A stretch of 64,000 nucleotides of DNA from Rhodocyclales bacterium. Its GTDB lineage: Bacteria; Pseudomonadota; Gammaproteobacteria; Burkholderiales; Rhodocyclaceae. Below, piece by piece: positions 57,665 through 64,000 of this stretch. The position numbers and the translations under genes were made by a program. Every line of letters starts with the position of its first letter. The stretch's first letter is position 1. The notes below the pieces were generated by a model that saw only the letters and a program-made list of their open reading frames with translations, was not told where the DNA came from and did no database searches. Location of the stretch: assembly GCA_016235805.1 (NCBI GenBank), contig JACRIY010000113.1, positions 1 through 64,000 on the forward strand. The letters run 5' to 3'.

Positions 57665-59686
57665 ATGGCGATCAGCAACGATATTCATCGAATGTGGCTT
57701 CGGCCGGTTTCCGCGATTCGGCGCTGCATTGGCGTCGGTTTTGCATTGCTGACGCTGCTTGGCACCGGCGGCGTTCCGGCACAGGACAGCAATTCCGGCG
57801 GACGGCCAGCGGTCCAGGAAACCCGCGTGGCGCTGATTATCGGCAACTCCGACTACAAGTCGGCGCCCCTTGAGAATCCCGCCAATGACGCTGCCGACCT
57901 GGCCAATGCCCTGGAAAAGCAGGGTTTCAAAGTGCTGGTGCGCGAGAACGTCGGGGAACGCGGACTCAAGGAGGCCGTGGAGGTTTTTGCCAAGCACCTG
58001 AAGCAGGGCGGGATCGGCCTGTTCTTTTTTGCCGGCCACGGCATTCAGTTGAAGGACCAGAATTTCCTGCTCCCGGTCGATGTAGGATTCGACAGCGAGG
58101 CCGACATCAGCTTCAAGTCCATCAGCGCGGAATACGTCCTGTCGCGCATGGCCGAAGCGGGGAACCGCATCAACGTCGTGATACTCGACGCCTGCCGCAA
58201 CAATCCTTTCCAGCAGGCGCGCAAGAATGTCAGCAAGGGCCTGGGCGTGATGAACGTCGGCCGCGCTGAAAAGGGCACCTTCATTGCGTATGCAACCTCG
58301 CCGGGTGCAACGGCGGCCGACGGTAGTGGTCGCAACGGCCTGTACACCAAGCACCTGCTGCGCTCGCTTGAGACCCGGGATTCCGACATCGACAAAGTGT
58401 TCGGCCGCGTGCGCACCGGCGTGGTGCAGGATACGGGCGGAGAGCAAGTGCCATGGACCTCGAGTTCCGTGGTCGGGAGCTTTTACTTCGATGTCGCCGA
58501 GGACGTTGCGGCCATGCGCGGGGCAACCCAGCCTCTGGCAGCCAGGCATGAGGCGGCGGCCGAGGCGGCCACGGCGCCCTACGATCCGGTGCAGGAACGA
58601 GCCTACTGGGACCGCATCAAGGAAAGCCGCGTGGCGGCGGATTTCGTTGGCTACCTGGAAAAGTTCTCCGGGGCCCCCAGGGCGGCCTATGCGCGCTGGA
58701 TGGCCACCAAGTATGGCGGGGTGGTGCCAGCCGCCGCTGCGCGTCCCGCTCCGGTCGTGGCGCCGGCGCCCGAACGGCTGGCGCTGGCGATGCCGTCCCC
58801 GCCGCCGCCAGTACCCGCAGTGAGCGCTGTTTCGGGGGCGATCCCATCGCCCGGCACCCTGATCCATGATTGCCCCGAGTGTCCCGAATTGGTCGCGGTT
58901 CCGCCGGGCGAATACACGATGGGCAGCGGGCCGAAGGAAAAGTTGCGCGAGCCCGATGAAGAGCCGGCGCATCGCGTACGAATTGCGGCCTCCATTGCCG
59001 TCGGCAAGTACGAGGTCACCCGGGGGCAGTATGCCGCTTTCGTCAAGGAAACCGGGAGGGAGCACAAACCGGGCTGTCATTCGACGCGCGGCGGATTTTT
59101 CCACAAGAATCCCAAGGCGACCTGGCAAAGCCCCGGCTTCGACCAGAAGGACGATGATCCGGTCGTTTGCGTCAGTTGGGACGATGCTCAGGCATATCTT
59201 GCCTGGCTGGGAAAGAAGAGCGCCAAGCAGTATCGGCTGCTCAATGAATCCGAGTGGGAATACGTGGCTCGTGCCGGCACGACCGGTAGCCAGCATTGGA
59301 CCGACGCGGATCAGGCGGCGACCTGCCGCTACGCGAGCGTAGCCGATACTTCATTCAAGAGCGTCTCGCCCGGTGCCCCGATGTTTCCCTGCAGCGACGG
59401 ATTTGCCTTTACCGCGCCGGTCGGCCGCTTCCCCGCCAATCCCTTCGGCATCCATGACATGCTGGGCAATGCATGGGAATGGGCAGAGGATTGCTGGAAC
59501 GAGGGCTATGCGGGCGCCCCAGCGCTCGCCACGCCGCGCCTTACTGGGTCCTGCACCGAACGCGTGTTCCGCGGCGGCGCCTGGAACAGCGCGCCCTCGA
59601 CGGTGCGCGCCGCCTATCGGGACCGTGGATCGAAAGACGAGCGGCACGACAACCTCGGATTCAGGGCTGCGCGTTCCCTGCCGTGA
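57665..59686 (+). CDS. caspase-like peptidase fused to a SUMF1/FGE-like domain
   Basis: Predicted exported protein of 673 residues. N-terminal hydrophobic segment (IGVGFALLTLLGTGGVPAQ) as signal or anchor; caspase-like peptidase C14 domain (about 50-250) with the His-Cys dyad in FFAGHGIQLK (H125) and ILDACRNNPF (C177), and CRNNP as in metacaspases; a linker rich in Ala/Pro; then a SUMF1 (C-type lectin-like) domain from about residue 399 (VAVPPGEYTMGSG, FGIHDMLGNAWEWAEDCW, VFRGGAWNSAP, NLGFRAARSLP). The FGE catalytic cysteines are not seen. ATG 57665 has weak RBS; 57692 is an alternative. Its stop overlaps the next start. Confidence 0.88.
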   Translation: MAISNDIHRMWLRPVSAIRRCIGVGFALLTLLGTGGVPAQDSNSGGRPAVQETRVALIIGNSDYKSAPLENPANDAADLANALEKQGFKVLVRENVGERGLKEAVEVFAKHLKQGGIGLFFFAGHGIQLKDQNFLLPVDVGFDSEADISFKSISAEYVLSRMAEAGNRINVVILDACRNNPFQQARKNVSKGLGVMNVGRAEKGTFIAYATSPGATAADGSGRNGLYTKHLLRSLETRDSDIDKVFGRVRTGVVQDTGGEQVPWTSSSVVGSFYFDVAEDVAAMRGATQPLAARHEAAAEAATAPYDPVQERAYWDRIKESRVAADFVGYLEKFSGAPRAAYARWMATKYGGVVPAAAARPAPVVAPAPERLALAMPSPPPPVPAVSAVSGAIPSPGTLIHDCPECPELVAVPPGEYTMGSGPKEKLREPDEEPAHRVRIAASIAVGKYEVTRGQYAAFVKETGREHKPGCHSTRGGFFHKNPKATWQSPGFDQKDDDPVVCVSWDDAQAYLAWLGKKSAKQYRLLNESEWEYVARAGTTGSQHWTDADQAATCRYASVADTSFKSVSPGAPMFPCSDGFAFTAPVGRFPANPFGIHDMLGNAWEWAEDCWNEGYAGAPALATPRLTGSCTERVFRGGAWNSAPSTVRAAYRDRGSKDERHDNLGFRAARSLP

Positions 59687-61128
59687 CCAGCCGCCGAGAC
59701 GACCTGTCGCGTAGCGGCGATCCGCACAGCAAATTGCGGCGCAGCCTGTTGCTGGGTGGAAGCGCCGGTCTGGCGCTGGGCTCCATGGCGGTCTCCAGGA
59801 ATCTGCTCGCGCAGACGGGGGGTGATCCGGTTCAGGACATCTACGCACCGCGCGCAAAATATGCGCTGCTGATCGGCAATCGCGACTATCCGAATCGCAA
59901 GGACATTGCCCCGGCCCACAAGAATGTCACCGACCTCAAGGACGTCCTTGAGTATTACGAGTTCAAGGTCAAGGATTACCGCGACCTCGATGCACTGGGA
60001 ATGCTGCGGGTCATGACCGAATTCGCTGCGGAACTGCGCAGCGTCGGCGAAGGCAACCTGCCCGGTTCCGTCGCCGTGGTGTTCTATTTCTGCGGCCACG
60101 GTTTCCAGTCAGCCGGCCGCAACTACCTGGTGCCGGCAGGCATTGATCCATCGTCGGAAAAGGCGCTCAGTGCATCGCTGCGCCTGAACGAAGACATCCT
60201 GGTGGCCTTGCCGCAGCGCTACCCCGGCATCAGCATCGCGCTGATCGATGCCTGCCGTACCGATCCCTTCATTCGGCGCGGAGTGGACGACTTCAATCAG
60301 ATCGCCGCCCCCGAAGGAATGCTGGTGTTTTTCGCTACCCGCGCCGGACGTCCGGCTCTGGCACCGATCAGTCCGGATCGCAATACATTCTTTGCCGGCG
60401 CCCTGGTTGACGTGCTGCGCGATGCCAATGGCGTGACACCGGTCGACGACTTGTTTCGGATTGCCGCCGTCGAATGCCAGGCGCGCGTCAAGGCCGAGTT
60501 CGACAAGGTCAAGCTGACCATTCCGCCCCAGTTTCCGGAAAGCACGGGCAACCTGCGGGGCCGTTTCGTGATTCGTAATCGCCAGCTGGAATTGCTCAGG
60601 ACACGCAAGGGCCCAAGCTTGATCGGCGTCGATTCGACGCTGATGGAGCGGCGCTGGCAAGCCATCCAGGAGACCCTTCGTCCGGCGAGCCTGATCCGCC
60701 TCTGCCAGGACTTCGAGCGGGACTTTCCGGCCAGCGAGTTCAGCCAGCAGATCCGGGTGACCATCAGCGGCGCGCAGCAGGCGCTGGACAGCCAGCGTTC
60801 GGCGCGAATCTCGGGCGACCTCTTCGTCGAGGCGGCGGGCGACAAGGGCTATCGTGACGACTTGCTGAAGGCCCTGCGCGGCGACAAGGATGCGGCGCAC
60901 CGGATCGCGATTGCCTATCGGGACGGCGTTTCGGGCGTTGCCGCCAATCCGCGGCGTACGGAACAATGGCTGCGCTTTGCTGCCGAACTGGGCAACGGCA
61001 TCGCCAGTTGGGAACTGTCCGAAATTTACAACCAGAGCGACCAGGTCGGCGACGCCGCGCGGTTCGAGAAAAAGGCTCTCGACCTCGGTTACCGCCCGCC
61101 GCCGAGGCTGGCGACGCGTGGTTACTGA
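59683..61128 (+). CDS. caspase-like peptidase with C-terminal Sel1-like tail
   Basis: Predicted exported peptidase of 481 residues. Residues about 15-45 carry a twin-arginine-like KLRRSLLLGGSAGLALG signal, then a caspase C14 domain (about 55-260) with His in YFCGHGFQSAGRNYLV (H139) and Cys in LIDACRTDPF (C191). From about 336 a Sel1-like tail ends in TRGY and is paralogous to most of the next protein. GTG 59683 overlaps the previous stop (GTGA), so translation is coupled. Functions of such peptidases in bacteria include programmed death and envelope processing; not decided here. Confidence 0.87.
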   Translation: MTSRRDDLSRSGDPHSKLRRSLLLGGSAGLALGSMAVSRNLLAQTGGDPVQDIYAPRAKYALLIGNRDYPNRKDIAPAHKNVTDLKDVLEYYEFKVKDYRDLDALGMLRVMTEFAAELRSVGEGNLPGSVAVVFYFCGHGFQSAGRNYLVPAGIDPSSEKALSASLRLNEDILVALPQRYPGISIALIDACRTDPFIRRGVDDFNQIAAPEGMLVFFATRAGRPALAPISPDRNTFFAGALVDVLRDANGVTPVDDLFRIAAVECQARVKAEFDKVKLTIPPQFPESTGNLRGRFVIRNRQLELLRTRKGPSLIGVDSTLMERRWQAIQETLRPASLIRLCQDFERDFPASEFSQQIRVTISGAQQALDSQRSARISGDLFVEAAGDKGYRDDLLKALRGDKDAAHRIAIAYRDGVSGVAANPRRTEQWLRFAAELGNGIASWELSEIYNQSDQVGDAARFEKKALDLGYRPPPRLATRGY

Positions 61129-61957
61129 CGGCGAACACGGAATACGGAATCGAAAGGGCCGGAAGTTATCCTTGGCCGCCGTGTCGCCAGCGCCGACTTT
61201 CCTCTTCGGGCAATCGCTGTTCCGAGGCGGTATTGCAATATTTCTGGGCTTGGGCATCAGCCAATGGGCAGGGGCCGCGATGGCGCTCGAACCGATCCGC
61301 AAGTCGGCTGGCGAAAGCAAGGTCTCGGAATCCCACAAGATGGCCCCGCCCCGCAGGACGGCGCGAAACGTCAAAAAGCCCGTGCAACGCAAAAAATCGG
61401 TCGATCCGGCAGGATATCGATCGACGGAACGAGCCTCATTGCCGACGTCGGCAAGCTTCGGATCGTCCGGAACGGACGATTGCTGGGAGCAGCTTCAGGC
61501 GGCGCGAAGGCCGGTCCAGGTCCTACGTGTCAGCGAGGCATGCGAAGCGAACCATCCCGGTGGAGAGTTTGCCGGCGAGATGCGGAAGCTTGCCAATGGA
61601 GCCGGCAAGGTGCTGGAAATCCAGCAAGCAGTCGGGCTTTCGGGCGACTTCTTCGAGGATCCGGTCGGGAATCCGGCCTATCGCCTCAACCTCGACAAGG
61701 CAGCGCGCGGCGACAAGGATGCTGCATACCTTGTTGCGATCGCCTACCGGGTCGGCACATCCGGCGTGACGAGCAATCTGCGGCGGATGGAGCAATGGCT
61801 GCACATTTCCGCCGGATTGGGCAATGGGCTGGCGAGTTGGGAACTCGCCGAATACTATAACTACGGCGGGCGGGTCGCCGACGCCGCCCGCTTCGAAAAG
61901 CGGGCGTTGGAATTAGGCTACAAACCCGCGTTTCGCCTGCCTACTCGCGGCTATTGA
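61118..61957 (+). CDS. exported protein paralogous to the caspase tail (Sel1-like)
   Basis: Protein of 279 residues with no peptidase domain. A hydrophobic stretch (GIAIFLGLGISQWAGAAMA) looks like a signal peptide, followed by a basic linker and, from about 134, a region closely related to the tail of the upstream caspase: ARGDKDAAYLVAIAYR versus LRGDKDAAHRIAIAYR, and both end TRGY. The start is uncertain: GTG 61118 (11-nt overlap), TTG 61172 with GGAAG upstream, or GTG 61181 inside a 24-bp element. A protein partner or inhibitor of the caspase is possible but not shown. Confidence 0.72.
   Translation: MVTDGEHGIRNRKGRKLSLAAVSPAPTFLFGQSLFRGGIAIFLGLGISQWAGAAMALEPIRKSAGESKVSESHKMAPPRRTARNVKKPVQRKKSVDPAGYRSTERASLPTSASFGSSGTDDCWEQLQAARRPVQVLRVSEACEANHPGGEFAGEMRKLANGAGKVLEIQQAVGLSGDFFEDPVGNPAYRLNLDKAARGDKDAAYLVAIAYRVGTSGVTSNLRRMEQWLHISAGLGNGLASWELAEYYNYGGRVADAARFEKRALELGYKPAFRLPTRGY
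61178..61201 (+). repeat. 24-bp dispersed element, copy 11
   Basis: Near the start of the paralogue gene, read AVSPAPTF, and includes a possible start codon. Confidence 0.72.
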
Positions 61958-62003
61958 GGCGCCAAGGCTGGCGGTTGGCCATATGCTTAAGCTAGAATCG
62001 GCC

Positions 62004-62037
62004 GCTGTCCGCTGTCCGCTGTCCGCTGTCCGCTGTG
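62004..62037 (+). repeat. heptamer tandem repeat upstream of tpsB
   Basis: Four GCTGTCC units followed by a partial GCTGTG, 113 nt before the tpsB start. Copy-number change could shift promoter spacing. Confidence 0.8.
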
Positions 62038-62149
62038 TCGGTGTCGCAGGGGGCCGCTACACATTCTTTACTGGTTCGCATTCGAGTGCGGTGATGTATT
62101 TCGCAGCCGCTTTCGTCGGCGGACGCGTTGGCTGGAGATAACAAGACTA

Positions 62150-63892
62150 ATGAGTTTGAATCGGGGACGACGGGGAGCTTGCGCGCATGCGGGACTGCGC
62201 ATACTTCTGTCGTCATCGTTCCTGCTCTTCGTGTCTTGCGGGGCTGCGTTCGGCCAGACGACACCCGATGCCGGCTCCTTGCTGCAAACCCTGCCACCAC
62301 CTGTATCGCGGCCCGAGACAGTTCCCGAGATCGACGACCGGTTCTCCAAATCGCGGGCCATCGCCGACGTGGAAGGGATGCGCCTTGAGGTCAAGGGATT
62401 CAGGATTGTCGGCCTGACGGTTGCTGCCGAGGCGGACTTTGGCAACGCACTCGCCCCGTTTATCGGTCCTGACAAGCGCTTTCAGGATCTGCTCGATGCC
62501 GCGGCGGCAGTCAAGCGCGAACTTGCCGCGCGCGGCTATTTCCTGGCAGATGCCATCATTCCCGAACAAAGGCTCAGCGACGGCGTCGTAGAACTCCGCG
62601 TGCTCGAAGGTCGCCTGGGCAAGATCCGCCTCGATGTCGACCCCGCGGTATCGATCAGCAGGGCGCTGCTCGAGTCCTATATCGGATCACTCCAGGAAGG
62701 TGGTTTGATTCGCACCGAAGACGTCGAGCGCGCCCTGTTCCAGATCCATGACTTGCGCGGCATCGTCGCCACCAGCAGTTTCGCCCCCGGGGCATCGGCT
62801 GGTACGGCGGACCTGACCATCCGGGTAAGCCCCGGCAAGAAGCTCGACGCCAATCTGGACTTCGACGCCAACGGATCGGTCTACACTGGCATACATCGCA
62901 TCGGCGGCGGCGTGGATGGCAACAGCCTGCTGGGCTATGGCGAACTCATCAACGTGCGCGCCACCAACGCCCTTGACGGCAATCTGCGTTTCGCCCGCGC
63001 GTCGGCGCTGGTCCCGGTCGGACCGTGGGGCACCAAGCTCGGGGCGGCCTATTCGGAACTCAAGTATCGTCTTGGCACTCCTGTTTTCAACGCGCTCAAA
63101 GTCAACGGCGGCGCCTCGGTGGTTTCGCTGATCGCGATCCATCCCTTGATTCGTTCGCGCAATACCAATTTGCTGGTGATCGGCCAGCATGACAAGCGGA
63201 ATTTCTTTGACGTTCAGCTTTCTACCGGGGCCGAGACGCTGAAGAAGTCCGACGTCAGTTCGCTAGGCTTCTCAGGAGACTTCCGCGACCGCCTTGGCGG
63301 CGGCGGCATCAACGTATTCAATCTCGCCTACACGCTGGGTGAACTCAAGTTCGGCACCGCCGGCCTCGATGCGGCCGACCTCGCCGGACGCAAGACCCGG
63401 GGGCAGTTCGGCAAGACCAACATCTCGTTGTCACGCCTGCAGGCAATCTCCGAGCGCCTGGCCTTGTATGCTTCCTACAGCCAGCAATTCACCAACAAGA
63501 ATCTCGATCCCAGCGAGAAGTTCAGCCTCGGCGGTCCGAATGCCGTGCGTGCCTATCCCCAGGGCGAGGGTGCCGGCGACCGCGGCTATCTCGCCAGCCT
63601 CGAAATGCGCTACCGGCTGCCCATCGACGAAGACCTTCCTGGCAGCCTGGTGCTGACCGGGTTCTACGATTTGGGGCGGGCCATCCTGATCCAGCAACCG
63701 ACGGCGGCCGACATTGCGGCGAATGCAGAACGCCTGCGGCGAATCGCTGGCCCCGGCATCGGCCTCAACTGGGAGGTGCCGAACGACTGGTACCTGCGCA
63801 CCACGCTGGCGTTCCGCGATACCACCAAGGCTACCGCCGACCATCTGCTGCGCTATCCCCGCTTTTACTTTCAGATCAGCAAGTTCTTTTGA
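62150..63892 (+). CDS. TpsB outer-membrane transporter (ShlB/FhaC family)
   Basis: Two-partner secretion pore of 580 residues. Signal peptide region (about 1-35, LLSSSFLLFVSCGAAFG), a POTRA domain (about 78-155, VKGFRIVGLTVAAEADF then RGYFLADAIIPEQRLSDGVV), and a beta-barrel domain (about 220-580) with GNSLLGYGELINV, the LGGPNAVRAYPQGEGAGDRGY loop and C-terminal FYFQISKFF ending in Phe. The next gene starts just at the window edge and is probably its TpsA exoprotein. Confidence 0.92.
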   Translation: MSLNRGRRGACAHAGLRILLSSSFLLFVSCGAAFGQTTPDAGSLLQTLPPPVSRPETVPEIDDRFSKSRAIADVEGMRLEVKGFRIVGLTVAAEADFGNALAPFIGPDKRFQDLLDAAAAVKRELAARGYFLADAIIPEQRLSDGVVELRVLEGRLGKIRLDVDPAVSISRALLESYIGSLQEGGLIRTEDVERALFQIHDLRGIVATSSFAPGASAGTADLTIRVSPGKKLDANLDFDANGSVYTGIHRIGGGVDGNSLLGYGELINVRATNALDGNLRFARASALVPVGPWGTKLGAAYSELKYRLGTPVFNALKVNGGASVVSLIAIHPLIRSRNTNLLVIGQHDKRNFFDVQLSTGAETLKKSDVSSLGFSGDFRDRLGGGGINVFNLAYTLGELKFGTAGLDAADLAGRKTRGQFGKTNISLSRLQAISERLALYASYSQQFTNKNLDPSEKFSLGGPNAVRAYPQGEGAGDRGYLASLEMRYRLPIDEDLPGSLVLTGFYDLGRAILIQQPTAADIAANAERLRRIAGPGIGLNWEVPNDWYLRTTLAFRDTTKATADHLLRYPRFYFQISKFF

Positions 63893-63894
63893 TT

Positions 63895-63917
63895 GGCGGG
63901 CGACTGCGTTGCCCGCC
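63895..63917 (+). other. hairpin between tpsB and the next gene
   Basis: GGCGGGC / GCCCGCC with a 9-nt loop, 3 nt after the stop; no T run. Could be a stability or attenuation element between transporter and substrate. Confidence 0.4.
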
Positions 63918-63988
63918 GATTGCAATTGCCGATTCGATGCACCGCCTTTCGCCGGAGAGATGCGGGCAATTCGCCAAAGGACATCGTC

Positions 63989-64000
63989 ATGTTCAAGCAC
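63989..64000 (+). CDS. start of a downstream gene, cut by the window (probable tpsA)
   Basis: ATG 63989 (MFKH) with AAAGGA about 8 nt upstream. Position after tpsB suggests the TpsA partner, but the protein is not visible. Confidence 0.4.

Noticed and set aside
59373-59686. SUMF1 domain as a variable protein of a diversity-generating retroelement
   Set aside because: The fold fits, but I see no reverse transcriptase or template repeat in the window, and the C-terminal codons are not enriched in AAC/AAT.
62004-62037. Heptamer repeats as a CRISPR remnant
   Set aside because: Units are only 7 bp with no spacers, and no cas gene is present. No CRISPR array was seen anywhere in the window.

Overview
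The window is GC-rich bacterial DNA. Gene content and order point to a betaproteobacterium, probably of the Rhodocyclales (inference): a Neisseria-type porin, rplU-rpmA-obgE-proB, and a complete dcw cell-wall/division cluster from mraZ to ftsZ followed by lpxC, a DciA-like gene, an M23 peptidase and secA. It opens with the 5S rRNA that ends an rRNA operon.

Layout. 1-1.7 kb: 5S rRNA, terminator, porin. 1.8-4.7 kb (minus strand): rplU, rpmA, obgE, proB behind a good sigma70-type promoter. 4.7-8.5 kb: an IclR regulator divergent from lutABC (L-lactate oxidation), then a two-domain thioredoxin-like protein. 9.5-12.2 kb: a P-type cation ATPase. 12.2-19.5 kb: a QseBC/BqsRS-like two-component system divergent from an electron-transfer operon (FAD/[2Fe-2S] reductase, membrane protein, octaheme cytochrome c), a CDF cation exporter, and a convergent operon of DUF1924 monoheme, diheme and b561-type cytochromes. 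A TTAAG-N6-TTAAG box lies upstream of both cytochrome operons, so one metal- or redox-sensing regulator may control both. 19.7-27.8 kb: ion homeostasis (KefB-like, TrkA-type K+ channel, NhaD-like antiporter with NhaR-like regulator, a second CPA2 antiporter) plus HtpX and a DUF3124 protein. 27.9-28.7 kb: phosphatidylserine decarboxylase. 29.0-48.0 kb: dcw cluster and lpxC, mostly overlapping or touching genes. 48.0-55.4 kb: small membrane protein, DciA-like, M23 peptidase, secA, mtnA plus class II aldolase (a likely DHAP shunt) and fbp. 55.6-64 kb: CHASE2 adenylate/guanylate cyclase, two caspase-like proteins (one fused to a SUMF1 domain, one with a Sel1-like tail), a free paralogue of that tail, a TpsB outer-membrane transporter and the first codons of a downstream gene.

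The most unusual signal is repetitive. A 24-bp element (core TCGCCAGCGCCGACT) occurs at least eleven times, in both orientations, mostly inside intact genes and read in several frames. A second, hairpin-forming family lies between lutB and lutC, near ftsA and in frame inside murE and mtnA. Other structures include a 113-bp duplication separating ftsW from murG, a 71-bp tandem repeat before secA, a G12 tract before ftsA and a heptamer tandem repeat before tpsB.
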